Source: Rhodospirillales bacterium (GTDB lineage: Bacteria > Pseudomonadota > Alphaproteobacteria > Reyranellales > Reyranellaceae). Taken from it: DNA of 35,974 nt. Made by a program: the position numbers and the translations under genes. Of the stretch, positions 15,616-24,676 are shown piece after piece; positions within the stretch are counted from its first letter, which is position 1; each line of letters begins with the position of its first letter. The stretch covers positions 1-35,974 of the forward strand of contig WHTW01000078.1 in NCBI GenBank assembly GCA_009377525.1. The letters are read 5' to 3'. The notes below the pieces were generated by a model. That model was not told the origin of the DNA and did not search any database. It saw nothing but the letters and a program-made list of their open reading frames with translations.

Positions 15616-16547
15616 GCGGCAAGATTTGGCACGGCCTGCTCGCTGGCCTCGCAATGGTGACACTGTCGGTCGGCGCAGTGGCACAACAGCCGCCCTCAAT
15701 CGGCAAGCAGCAGCTCTTCCCGACACCCGAAGCGGCGGCTGACGCCTTGAACGATGCGGCCAAGCGAGGCGACAGCAAGGCGCTGGAAGCGATGCTGGGG
15801 GCGCCATGGCGCGCGCTGACGCCGCTGCAGAACGACGGCTTCAAGCGCGACCTCTCCGCCTATTTTTCGCAATGGGACAAGCAGCACAAGGTGACGATCG
15901 ATCCGGCCAGCAACGGCGCCAAAGCGATCGTCGAGGTCGGCACGACCGGCTGGACGCTGCCCATCCCCATCGTCAAGGACGGCCCGGACTGGCGGTTCGA
16001 CTCTGTCGCCGGCTTCAACGAGATGGTGGCGCGGGAGCTTGGCCGCAATGAGTTCGGCGCCATCCAGACGCTGCTGGCGATCGGCGATGGCCAGCGCGAT
16101 TACGCCGTGCTGGATCCGATGAAGACCGGCGGCACGGCTTATGCGCGGCGCCTGCTGAGCTCACCAGGCAAGAAGGACGGGCTCTACTGGCCGGCAGCAC
16201 CAGGCCAACAGCCGAGCCCGCTGGGCGTGCAGGTCGCGCACTCCCAGCCCCACGGCAAGTTCCCGGGAGACCACTACGGCTACAACTTCCGTCTGCTCTA
16301 CGGCCAGGGGCCGGCCGCACCGGGCGGCGCGCGTGACTACATCATCAAGGGCCGCATGATCGGCGGCTTCGGCGTCATCGCCTGGCCGGCGCGCTATGGC
16401 GAGACCGGCATCATGACCTTCATCATGGGATCCGACGGCATCGTCTATCAGCAGGACCTCGGACCGAGCACGGCGCAACTTGCGGCGTCGATCGTCGCCT
16501 TCAATCCCGACAAGGGCTGGGAAAAGGCGGATATGACGCTGCCCTGA
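15612..16547 (+). CDS. DUF2950 exported protein
   Basis: A 311-residue exported protein with a signal peptide (residues 1-25, ending in AVAQ) and the DUF2950 fold over the rest. Recognisable stretches are FPTPEAAADALNDAAKRGD (36-54), GPDWRFDSVAGFNEMVARE (124-142), DHYGYNFRLLYGQGP (220-234) and a C-terminal GFGVIAWPARYGETGIMTF. The biochemical role is unknown. Its ATG overlaps the stop of the DUF3300 gene by four bases, so the two are translationally coupled and likely act together in the periplasm or on the outer face. A hairpin follows at 16575-16602. Confidence 0.88.
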   Translation: MSGKIWHGLLAGLAMVTLSVGAVAQQPPSIGKQQLFPTPEAAADALNDAAKRGDSKALEAMLGAPWRALTPLQNDGFKRDLSAYFSQWDKQHKVTIDPASNGAKAIVEVGTTGWTLPIPIVKDGPDWRFDSVAGFNEMVARELGRNEFGAIQTLLAIGDGQRDYAVLDPMKTGGTAYARRLLSSPGKKDGLYWPAAPGQQPSPLGVQVAHSQPHGKFPGDHYGYNFRLLYGQGPAAPGGARDYIIKGRMIGGFGVIAWPARYGETGIMTFIMGSDGIVYQQDLGPSTAQLAASIVAFNPDKGWEKADMTLP

Positions 16548-16574
16548 TCGGTCACCAACCAGAAACTTGATCCC

Positions 16575-16602
16575 TTGCCGCCACGGGCCATCTTGGCGGC
16601 AA
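16575..16602 (+). terminator. Hairpin after DUF2950 gene
   Basis: TTGCCGCC (16575-16582) pairs with GGCGGCAA (16595-16602) across a 12-base loop, 28 bases after the stop and before the pirin gene. There is no T-run, so termination is only possible. It could instead attenuate or protect the transcript. Confidence 0.4.
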
Positions 16603-16614
16603 GAGGTAAAAACC

Positions 16615-17331
16615 ATGATCGAACTCAGACCCTTCGAGAAGCTCGGCAAGTCGAACCACGGCTGGCTCAACGCCAACTTCCACTTCAGCTTCGCCGAGTA
16701 CCGCAATCCCGAGCGCGTGCACTGGGGCGCGCTGCGCGTGTGGAACAACGACCGCATCGCACCGCAGTCGGGCTTCCCGCCGCATCCCCATCGCGACATG
16801 GAGATCGTGACCTACGTCATCAAAGGCGCGATCACCCACCAGGATCATCTCGGCAACCAGGGCCGCACCGAGGCCGGCCAGATCCAGGTGATGAGCGCGG
16901 GCCAGGGCATCCGGCACGCCGAGTACAACCAGGAGCAGGACGAGACCGAGCTGTTCCAGATCTGGATCCTGCCCAACAAGGAAGGCGTGCCGGCGCGCTG
17001 GGAAACCGTGCAGTTTCCGGCCGACGGGCGCGACGGCAAGCTGGTGCCGCTGGCCTCGGGCCGCGGGCATGACGGCGCGATTCCGCTCCATGCCGATGGC
17101 GCGCTCTATGCCGGCACCCTGAAGGCGGGCCAGACGATCCGCCAGACGCTCGACGGCAAGCCCGCCTACCTGGTGCCAGCGAAGGGCAAGATCGAGGTGC
17201 GCGGCACGGATGGCTCGCCGGTGACTGCCAAGGCGCGCGATGGTGTCGCGGTCGTCGATCTGCCGGAGATCGAGCTCGAGGCGCTCGAGGACGCCGAGAT
17301 TGTGCTAGTCGAAACCGACAAGTTGAACTGA
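16615..17331 (+). CDS. Pirin-family protein
   Basis: A 238-residue bicupin of the pirin family (YhaK/YhhW-like). The N-terminal cupin carries the metal ligands H57, H59, H101 and E103 (FPPHPHRD and GIRHAEYN). The C-terminal cupin is degenerate and lacks the ligands, as usual. Bacterial pirins have quercetinase-like activity or act in regulation, and the role here is unknown. The frame extends to 16567, but the ATG at 16615 has GAGGT 8-12 bases upstream and gives the family N-terminus (MIELRPFEKLG). It lies between the DUF2950 gene and an SDR, separated from the latter by the repeat at 17361-17454. Confidence 0.93.
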   Translation: MIELRPFEKLGKSNHGWLNANFHFSFAEYRNPERVHWGALRVWNNDRIAPQSGFPPHPHRDMEIVTYVIKGAITHQDHLGNQGRTEAGQIQVMSAGQGIRHAEYNQEQDETELFQIWILPNKEGVPARWETVQFPADGRDGKLVPLASGRGHDGAIPLHADGALYAGTLKAGQTIRQTLDGKPAYLVPAKGKIEVRGTDGSPVTAKARDGVAVVDLPEIELEALEDAEIVLVETDKLN

Positions 17332-17360
17332 CGTAGCGTTTCGTGTTCATCCTCCTCACT

Positions 17361-17454
17361 CTCCTTCCCCCGCTAGGGGGAGAGGCTGGGTGAGGGGGTT
17401 GCGCACGTTCTTCGATGCCCCCTCACCTAACCTCTCCCCCTAGCGGAGGAGAGG
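17361..17454. repeat. GC-rich CTAG-centred palindromic repeat, copy B
   Basis: Same organisation as the copy at 5056-5146. CCCCCGCTAGGGGGAGAGG at the left and CCTCTCCCCCTAGCGGAGG at the right flank arms TGGGTGAGGGGG and CCCCCTCACCTA around a loop ending TTCGATG. Compared with copy A, the CTGGG and TTAGG variants are exchanged between arms. It lies between the pirin and SDR genes. Confidence 0.85.
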
Positions 17455-17498
17455 AATATGACTTTGAGTCTTCGTGACTCATTCGAGGGGGACGTCGC

Positions 17499-18272
17499 AT
17501 GGCCTACAAGGGCTTCGATCTGACGGGCAAGGTGTCGCTGATCACCGGCGGCAATGGCGGCATCGGTTTCGGCATGGCCGACGCCCTTGCCGAGGCCGGC
17601 GCCGATGTCTGCATCTGGGCCACCAACCCCAAGAAGAACGCCGACGCCGCCGAGAAGCTCAAGCGCCACGGCCGCAAGGTCCATACGCAGATCGTCGATG
17701 TCGGCGACCAGGCCCAGGTCCAGGCGGGCTTCGCCGAGACGCTGAAGGTGATGGGCCATGTCGACAACTGCGTCGCCAACTCGGGTGTCTCGGGCCGCGG
17801 CAAGGGCTCGCTGCTCGAGATGGACTACGAGGAATGGCGCCGCGTCATGCGCGTCAATCTCGATGGCGTGTTCTTCACCTTCCAGGCCGCGGCCCGCCAC
17901 ATGGTCGAGCGCGGCAAGGGCGGCTCGCTGGTGGCGATGGCCAGCACCGCCGCCATCGAGGGCGCGGCGCGGTCCAGCCACTACGGCGCCAGCAAGGGCG
18001 GCGTCTGCGCCATGGTGCGGGCGCTGGCCGTCGAGCTGGCGCGCTACAAGATCACGGCCAATTCCATCCTGCCGGGCTGGATCGAGACCGAGATGACGGC
18101 CAACGCCTTCGGCAACGAGAAATTCGCCGGCAACGTCATGCCGCGCATCCCCGAGCGGCGCTGGGGCGTCGGCGCCGATTTCGGGCCGATCGCCGTCTAC
18201 CTGGCGAGCGGCGCCACCGGCTACACGACGGGGCGCGACTTCGTCATCGATGGCGGCTATACCTTGTTCTGA
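17499..18272 (+). CDS. SDR-family oxidoreductase
   Basis: A 257-residue classical short-chain dehydrogenase/reductase with cofactor motif TGGNGGIGFGMA (residues 16-27), a variant NSG in place of NNAG (94-96), catalytic S149, Y162 and K166 (YGASK), and the usual C-terminal TGRDFVIDGGY. The lack of an acidic residue after the second strand (IWATNPKK) suggests NADP(H). It is related to gluconate 5-dehydrogenase and 3-oxoacyl reductases, and the substrate is unknown. It follows a repeat and precedes a small exported protein by 26 bases. Confidence 0.9.
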   Translation: MAYKGFDLTGKVSLITGGNGGIGFGMADALAEAGADVCIWATNPKKNADAAEKLKRHGRKVHTQIVDVGDQAQVQAGFAETLKVMGHVDNCVANSGVSGRGKGSLLEMDYEEWRRVMRVNLDGVFFTFQAAARHMVERGKGGSLVAMASTAAIEGAARSSHYGASKGGVCAMVRALAVELARYKITANSILPGWIETEMTANAFGNEKFAGNVMPRIPERRWGVGADFGPIAVYLASGATGYTTGRDFVIDGGYTLF

Positions 18273-18298
18273 TCCGAAGCACCGCGGGAGTGACGCAA

Positions 18299-18817
18299 AT
18301 GATGAAGACTTTCGTGGCCACCCTGGCCATCGCCCTGACCGCCGCCGCCCTGCCGGCCCTGGCGCAAGGCGCCAAGCCCGCCGCCCCCGCCGCAAAGGCC
18401 CCGACCGACGATCGCTACATCGGCTACTACTATCCCAAGCCGACTTCGACCGAGGTGTTCGAATCGAGCCTGCAGACCATCCCCGGCGTCGAGCGCGCTC
18501 AGCGGATCCAGTTCGTCACCGTGGTGTCGCAGGGCACGATCCAGTCGGCCTACCGCGTGCCCTATGCGGTGTTCGCCAAGGGCGAGACGGGCGACAAGAT
18601 GATCATCGTCGGCATGCAGCAGGGCGAGCTCAACACCGTCTACCGCATGCGCGCCCTGCTCGCCAACATGACGACCATGTCGCGGCTCTCGCCGTTCTTC
18701 CAGGAGCGCACCGTGGCCGAGGACGCGACGTTCTTCGACCTGCTGAAGCTTCTGGGCTTCCGCGAGCTCACCGTGACCGACGGCGAGAAGGTCACGCATC
18801 AGGTGACGATCAAGTAG
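18299..18817 (+). CDS. Small exported protein of unknown function
   Basis: A 172-residue protein with a clear signal peptide (MMKTFVATLAIALTAAALPA, then LAQG). The mature part opens with DDRYIGYYYPKPTSTEVFES and ends with TFFDLLKLLGFRELTVTDGE and HQVTIK. Similar proteins in alphaproteobacteria are sometimes labelled molybdopterin-guanine dinucleotide biosynthesis protein A, but nothing here (no nucleotide-binding motif, an export signal instead) supports that label. The start ATGATG follows GGGAG at a good distance. It is probably co-transcribed with the preceding SDR. Function unknown. Confidence 0.8.
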   Translation: MMKTFVATLAIALTAAALPALAQGAKPAAPAAKAPTDDRYIGYYYPKPTSTEVFESSLQTIPGVERAQRIQFVTVVSQGTIQSAYRVPYAVFAKGETGDKMIIVGMQQGELNTVYRMRALLANMTTMSRLSPFFQERTVAEDATFFDLLKLLGFRELTVTDGEKVTHQVTIK

Positions 18818-18826
18818 GTCTTCGCC

Positions 18827-18852
18827 GGGCGCGCCGCCGGCGTGGCGCGCCC
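18827..18852. terminator. GC-rich hairpin between convergent genes
   Basis: GGGCGCGCC (18827-18835) pairs with GGCGCGCCC (18844-18852) across an 8-base loop, midway between two convergent stop codons. No T-run follows on either strand, but the position suits a bidirectional terminator. Confidence 0.5.
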
Positions 18853-18863
18853 CGGTCCAGCTC

Positions 18864-19331
18864 CTATCGCTGGGTCGTCGTTTCGCGGCCGTGTGACGAT
18901 TCCAGATTGCGATCGGGTTGCAGATACAGCGTCAGCACGAGCGCGCCGACGAACAGCGCGCTCCAACCCAGCCACGTCGGGAATCTCGAACTCTTCATTT
19001 CAATTCCATCTCTGGCGCGACGAACCGCTGCTGAAGGGATGGGCGGCGCGCTTCGCAGCGGCAGCGAATCGACCAGACGGGCGGCGATCGCCTCGGCGTC
19101 GGATGCCTTCCAGTCGCCTTCGGGAAGCTTGGCGATCGTCAGCGCGAAGGCCCGTGCCGCCGTTTCCCGCGGCAAGTCCGACAGGCGTGCGGCCTCCTGC
19201 CACGGATCGATGCCGAGCCGCGACAGGGCGGTCAACACCGTGAGCGTGCCGACTTTCTCCTCGCCAACGGCAGCGAAGAGAAACGCATTGTATTCGGAGT
19301 GACCGAGGGAATATTCCGGGCGCAGCGTCAT
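18864..19331 (-). CDS. Small protein with C-terminal membrane anchor
   Basis: A 155-residue protein. The N-terminal cytoplasmic part (MTLRPEYSLGHSEYNAFLFA through LGIDPWQEAARLSDLPRE) resembles conserved alphaproteobacterial proteins of unknown function, and one transmembrane segment (about 120-137, WLGWSALFVGALVLTLYL) lies near the C-terminus, so it is probably tail-anchored. AGGAGG lies 6 bases before the ATG, supporting real translation. It follows groEL by 33 bases on the same strand, with a short GGCC-rich hairpin between, so it may be part of the heat-shock transcript. Function unknown. Confidence 0.75.
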   Translation of the reverse strand: MTLRPEYSLGHSEYNAFLFAAVGEEKVGTLTVLTALSRLGIDPWQEAARLSDLPRETAARAFALTIAKLPEGDWKASDAEAIAARLVDSLPLRSAPPIPSAAVRRARDGIEMKSSRFPTWLGWSALFVGALVLTLYLQPDRNLESSHGRETTTQR

Positions 19332-19364
19332 GACGCCTCCTGCAATGGCCTCCGGGCCTTGGGG

Positions 19365-21002
<1,638 letters not shown>

Positions 21003-21051
21003 GGTCTTGTTCCTTGTTCGAGTGTGCGGCGAGGCGGACCGATGGGCCGGC

Positions 21052-21369
21052 CTATGCCGCCTTCTTCTTGGCGATGCTCGGCGCGTCGATGACGCCCATG
21101 ATGTCGGACTCAGCCATGATCAGGAGATCCTCGCCGTCGAGCTTGATCTCGGTGCCCGACCACTTGCCGAACAGGATGCGGTCGCCCGCCTTGACGGAGA
21201 GCGGCACCAGCGCGCCCTTCTCGTTGCGCGCGCCGGGACCGGCGGCGACGACCTCGCCCTCCATCGGCTTTTCCTGGGCGGTGTCGGGAATGATGATGCC
21301 GCCCGTCGTCTTGGCCGCGGGGTCGATACGGCGAATCATCACGCGGTCGTGCAGCGGCCGGAACTTCAT
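21052..21369 (-). CDS. groES: Co-chaperonin GroES (Hsp10)
   Basis: A 105-residue co-chaperonin that caps GroEL. It begins MKFRPLHDRVMIRRID and carries the mobile loop (KTTGGIIIPDTAQEKPMEGE) with the hydrophobic III contact for GroEL, then the dome and C-terminal strand (DLLIMAESDIMGVID). The ATG at 21369 has GGAGAGAG just upstream and gives the family N-terminus, so the longer frame to 21468 is rejected. It is the first gene of the groES-groEL operon. Confidence 0.97.
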   Translation of the reverse strand: MKFRPLHDRVMIRRIDPAAKTTGGIIIPDTAQEKPMEGEVVAAGPGARNEKGALVPLSVKAGDRILFGKWSGTEIKLDGEDLLIMAESDIMGVIDAPSIAKKKAA

Positions 21370-21441
21370 GGCGTCTCTCTCCAATTTGTCGGGATTTGGC
21401 AGCAGGCGCAGACGGCGCCCGTGATGCAACAACTGGTAGAC

Positions 21442-21469
21442 AGATGGCTCTTTTTCACCAACTAGCAAG
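21442..21469 (-). promoter_or_regulatory. Candidate RpoH (sigma-32) heat-shock promoter
   Basis: On the minus strand, CTTG (21469-21466) is followed after 17 bases by GCCATCT (21448-21442), close to the sigma-32 pattern CTTGaaa-N13-17-CCCATnT. It lies about 70 bases before the groES start. No CIRCE inverted repeat (TTAGCACTC-N9-GAGTGCTAA) is visible, so control by RpoH alone is inferred. Confidence 0.5.
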
Positions 21470-21519
21470 CGATATTCGGCCGAAACCGGCCGAACCGCCC
21501 GCTTTTCTTCGAAACGGCG

Positions 21520-22671
21520 TCACTCGACTGCCGCCGCGACCTCCTGGTGGTACCAACCCAGCGCCTTTTCGAACTTGCCGAAGGTCTGCTGGCGGTTGGC
21601 GCCGCTCCTGAAGTTCTTCTGGATGGTCTCGCCGATGCCGAAGTCCTCGACCAGCGCGGTCGAGAACAGGTCGACATTGGCCTTCCAGTAGCTTTCGGGT
21701 TTCTTGGCCTTCTCCTCGGGCGGCACCAGGACCGAGAACTGCATCACCGATTCATCGGGCGTTATCGGGAAGCTCGTGAACACGCCACAGTGATCCTGGG
21801 TGTAGGTCAGCACGGTGTTGGGGAAGAGCTGGTAGAACACGATGGCGTGGTCGCGGATGCGCCAGTTCTCCTTGGGCTGGCCCTCCAGCTCGGTGAGCGT
21901 GCGCTTGGCCGCCGCCCAGCGCATGTGGCTGCCCAGGCGCTCGTAAGTTGCGATGTTGTCCAGGAACAGCGGGAACACCGTGCCGGGATGCAGGTAGCGG
22001 AAGTGGTAGAGCTCGAGGAAGGTGTCGATGACGAGCTTCCAGTTCATGCGCGGCCGTATTGGCGCGGAAGAATGCAGTTCCCAGCCCTGCATGTCCCAGC
22101 CCGACAGGTCGGCCTGCAGCGCCCCGAGATAGGGATCAATGTCGAGGCCGGCGTCCTCGTTGTCTTCCAGCGCCGTCGGCACGACCCAGATCAATCCGTA
22201 CTTCTCGGCGACCTTGAGCCGGCGCAGCCCGTGCTTGCTCTTGTCGACCTCGCCGAACGCCGCGCCGTCGGTGATGCCGACCAGTCGGCCGGTCAGGTCG
22301 TAGCTCCAGCCGTGATAGGCGCAGACGAAGGCACGCTTGTTGGCGCCGCAGGGTTTCTGCTCGACGGCGGCGCCGCGGTGGCGACAGACGTTGAGGAAGG
22401 CGCGCAGCACGCCGTCGGTACCGCGGGTCACCAGGATCGGCTGGCCGGTGTCGTTATGGACGACGAAGTCGCCGGCCTTGCGCAGCTGGCTCGAGAAGGC
22501 CACGACAATGGGATGGCGGCGGAACAGGAGATCGACCTCGCGCTGGAAGCGCACCGGGTCGTAGTACCCTTCGACCGGGGTATAGCTGAGGCCGGGCCCA
22601 TCGTCCCGCGTGTTGGTACGCACCATACGCAACATACGCTCGAGATACGCAACTTGGTTGGCCTGTTGCAT
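21520..22671 (-). CDS. Rieske non-haem iron oxygenase, alpha subunit (second system)
   Basis: A 383-residue oxygenase. The Rieske ligands are C96-x-H98 (CRHRG) and C117-x2-H120 (CAYHGW). The mononuclear iron site reads E220-x2-H223-x4-H228 (LELYHFRYLHP), with glutamate where classical dioxygenases have the bridging aspartate. A bridging glutamate is known in carnitine oxygenase CntA and relatives, so monooxygenation or demethylation rather than ring dihydroxylation is possible. There is no beta subunit, ferredoxin or reductase adjacent, so it must borrow electron carriers, for example those at 11660-13208. The adjacent upstream SDR (24 bases) is on the same strand and is likely co-transcribed. 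Confidence 0.92.
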   Translation of the reverse strand: MQQANQVAYLERMLRMVRTNTRDDGPGLSYTPVEGYYDPVRFQREVDLLFRRHPIVVAFSSQLRKAGDFVVHNDTGQPILVTRGTDGVLRAFLNVCRHRGAAVEQKPCGANKRAFVCAYHGWSYDLTGRLVGITDGAAFGEVDKSKHGLRRLKVAEKYGLIWVVPTALEDNEDAGLDIDPYLGALQADLSGWDMQGWELHSSAPIRPRMNWKLVIDTFLELYHFRYLHPGTVFPLFLDNIATYERLGSHMRWAAAKRTLTELEGQPKENWRIRDHAIVFYQLFPNTVLTYTQDHCGVFTSFPITPDESVMQFSVLVPPEEKAKKPESYWKANVDLFSTALVEDFGIGETIQKNFRSGANRQQTFGKFEKALGWYHQEVAAAVE

Positions 22672-22695
22672 TGCCGTCTCCGTCCCTGAGGGCGT

Positions 22696-23466
22696 CTAGA
22701 TCGCGTTCATGCCTCCATCGATCACCAGCTCGGTGCCGGTGACGAAGCGTGATTCGTCGGAAATCAGGTAGAGGATGCCATAGGCGATGTCCTCTGGCGC
22801 GCCGAAATCGCCGATTGGGATGCGCCGCCGGGCGCGCTCGCGCGCCTTGTCGTTGGGCATCACCGAGTTGCCCATGGGGGTGAGGATGATCCCCGGATGC
22901 ACCGAATTGCAGCGCACCTTGTAGCCCTTGCGCGCGCAGTCGATCGCCACAGTCTTGGTGAACTGCCGCACCGCGCCCTTGCTGGCGCCATAGGCCGAGA
23001 GATCCGGAGTCCCCAGGAACGCCGCCAGCGACGAGGTGTTCACGATCGAGCCGCCGCCCGATTGCCGCATCGCCGGCACGCCGTACTTGCAGCCCAGGAA
23101 CACGCCTTCGACGTTGACCGACAGCATGCGCCGCCATTGCTCCAACGTCTCGGTCTCGAAGGTCGCCGGGAACGGCCCGGAAATGCCGGCATTGTTCACC
23201 AGGCCGTTCAGCCTGCCTTCACGTTCCAGGATGCCGTCGATGATGCGTTTCCAGTCGGCCTCACGCGACGTGTCGTGTTCCTCGAACCTGGCCCCTCCCG
23301 CGTTACCTTGGCCGCCGATCTGTTGCACCGTCTCCAGCCCGCCGGGACGATTGATGTCGGTGACGATAACCGTCGCGCCTTCCTGGGCGAGCAGCCTGGC
23401 GGTGGCGCGGCCAATGCCCGATCCGGCGCCGCTCACCAGCACCACCTTGTCCGCAACCCTGCTCAT
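22696..23466 (-). CDS. SDR-family oxidoreductase
   Basis: A 256-residue classical short-chain dehydrogenase/reductase. The cofactor motif is SGAGSGIGRATA (12-23), with TDIN after the second strand suggesting NAD(H). NNAG is at 91-94 and catalytic S146, Y159, K163 are intact (YGASK), ending VTGTELVIDGGM. It lies directly upstream of the second Rieske oxygenase on the same strand, so it may oxidise that enzyme's hydroxylated product. It is divergent from the isomerase-like gene at 23541 across a 74-base gap in which no clear operator was seen. Confidence 0.93.
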   Translation of the reverse strand: MSRVADKVVLVSGAGSGIGRATARLLAQEGATVIVTDINRPGGLETVQQIGGQGNAGGARFEEHDTSREADWKRIIDGILEREGRLNGLVNNAGISGPFPATFETETLEQWRRMLSVNVEGVFLGCKYGVPAMRQSGGGSIVNTSSLAAFLGTPDLSAYGASKGAVRQFTKTVAIDCARKGYKVRCNSVHPGIILTPMGNSVMPNDKARERARRRIPIGDFGAPEDIAYGILYLISDESRFVTGTELVIDGGMNAI

Positions 23467-23540
23467 GCGCCTCGTCCCTTAACTTTCTTGAGCCGAGGCT
23501 AGAAGCAGCGCAGGCTGGCGACAAGCACGGAGGTCCCCAA

Positions 23541-24137
23541 ATGGCCCGCACACTGGAATTCTACTACGATTACGGCAGCCCCTATTCCTACCTGGCCGAC
23601 ACCCAGGTCGAGGCCATCGCCAGGCGCGCCGGCGCCAGCCTGGTCCGCAAGCCGATGCTGCTGGGCGGCGTGTTCAAGGCGACCGGCAACGCCTCGCCGA
23701 TGACAGTCGCACAGAAGTCGAAGTGGAGCGCCTTCGACATGCCGATGTGGGCCAGGCATTACGGCGTGCCGTTCAACCGCAACCCGTTCTTCCCGGTGAA
23801 CACGCTCGGCTTGATGCGCGGCGCGGCGGCAGCGCAGATCGACGGCTTCTTCGAGCGCTATCATCCGGCCATCTACAAGGCGATGTGGGTCGACGGCATC
23901 AACCTCAATGACATGGGCGAAGTGGCGAAGGTCCTGATCACGGCTGGCCTCGACGCAGCCAAGATCGGGAACCGCATCCAGGACCAGGACGTCAAAGATC
24001 GCCTGAAAGCGACGACGGACGAGGCCGTGGCGCACGGCGTGTTCGGAGCGCCGACCAGCTTCGTGGGCGACATGATGTTCTTCGGCAACGACCGCCTGCC
24101 CTTCGTCGAAATGGCCCTCAAAGGAGATCTCACATGA
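23541..24137 (+). CDS. 2-hydroxychromene-2-carboxylate isomerase family (DsbA/GST-kappa fold)
   Basis: A 198-residue thioredoxin-fold protein. The opening LEFYYDYGSPYSYLADTQVE carries the SPYSYLA glutathione-site motif with the catalytic-type serine (S13), and VFGAPTSFVGDMMFFGNDRL near the C-terminus is diagnostic of the family. In naphthalene degradation the enzyme (NahD) isomerises 2-hydroxychromene-2-carboxylate with glutathione. Many homologues act in other aromatic pathways, so the substrate is left open. It is divergent from the SDR/Rieske pair, and its TGA overlaps the ATG of the OmpA-domain gene. Its last codons also contain that gene's AAGGAG site. Confidence 0.9.
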   Translation: MARTLEFYYDYGSPYSYLADTQVEAIARRAGASLVRKPMLLGGVFKATGNASPMTVAQKSKWSAFDMPMWARHYGVPFNRNPFFPVNTLGLMRGAAAAQIDGFFERYHPAIYKAMWVDGINLNDMGEVAKVLITAGLDAAKIGNRIQDQDVKDRLKATTDEAVAHGVFGAPTSFVGDMMFFGNDRLPFVEMALKGDLT

Positions 24138-24676
24138 CCAAGCTAGAGCGGATTCCGATTGGATGGAACCGCAAGCGGTTCCATCCAATCGGAATCGCGC
24201 GCACAGGACATCGCGGACCACAGGGCACATTGCGTCCGGCTGATGCCAGCCGGACGCAATGTGCTCTAGGCCTGCTGCTCGCGGCCACGCCGTCGTTCGG
24301 CCAGACCGTCGGCTCGTGCGCGCGCGGCGGCGGCGCCAACCGGCCGCAGCCGGTGTGGCTCCTGTTCGACCTGGACAGCGCGCATGTGCGGCCGGCCGAC
24401 AAGCCGAAGATCACCGAGGCGGCGAAGACGGCGAAGGATCGACAGGTAACGTCGATCTGCCTGGTCGGCCATACCGACAAGCTGGGCGACAAGGCGCTGA
24501 ACGCCAAGCTCGCCCGCGAACGCTTGCAAGCCGTGGCCGCCGAGTTGATCCGTGCGGGCTATCCGGCGAATCACATTGTGATCGCCGCCGACCCCGAGGC
24601 CTTCGGCAACATGAGGCTCGGCAGCTCGGATGCTTCCAAGAAGGACCGGCGGGTGACGATCCTGTTCTCGCGCTAA
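24134..24676 (+). CDS. OmpA-domain envelope protein with repeat inserted in its signal peptide
   Basis: A 180-residue reading frame. Residues about 65-180 form an OmpA C-terminal-like peptidoglycan-binding domain, with WLLFDLDSAHVRP, the LVGHTDKLGDKALNAKLARE motif and DRRVTILFSR at the end. The start is secure: AAGGAG is 7 bases upstream and the ATG overlaps the previous stop (ATGA). Codons 4-44 (LERIPIGWNRKRF onward) are translated palindromic element. Removing exactly those 123 bases would join MTK to LGLLLAATPSFGQTVGS, a short but plausible signal peptide. The insertion keeps the frame and contains no stop. The extended, highly basic N-terminus may impair or alter export. Its stop overlaps, tail to tail, that of the quinone oxidoreductase. 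Confidence 0.8.
   Translation: MTKLERIPIGWNRKRFHPIGIARTGHRGPQGTLRPADASRTQCALGLLLAATPSFGQTVGSCARGGGANRPQPVWLLFDLDSAHVRPADKPKITEAAKTAKDRQVTSICLVGHTDKLGDKALNAKLARERLQAVAAELIRAGYPANHIVIAADPEAFGNMRLGSSDASKKDRRVTILFSR
24143..24269 (+). mobile_element. Palindromic MITE-like element, full copy inside a gene
   Basis: Bounded by CTAGAGC (24143-24149) and GCTCTAG (24263-24269), an inverted terminal repeat, with CTAG possibly duplicated at insertion. Hairpin 1 has perfect 22-base arms (24151-24172 and 24175-24196, loop AA). Hairpin 2 has perfect 18-base arms (24225-24242 and 24247-24264, loop ATGC). The net insertion is 123 bases. There is no coding capacity of its own beyond the in-frame host translation. 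CTAG or TA targets and short inverted ends are typical of IS630/Tc1-type non-autonomous elements; that assignment is inference. Confidence 0.8.

Noticed and set aside
21370..21480. CIRCE element before groES
   Set aside because: No TTAGCACTC-N9-GAGTGCTAA or close variant is visible; only a sigma-32-like promoter was found.
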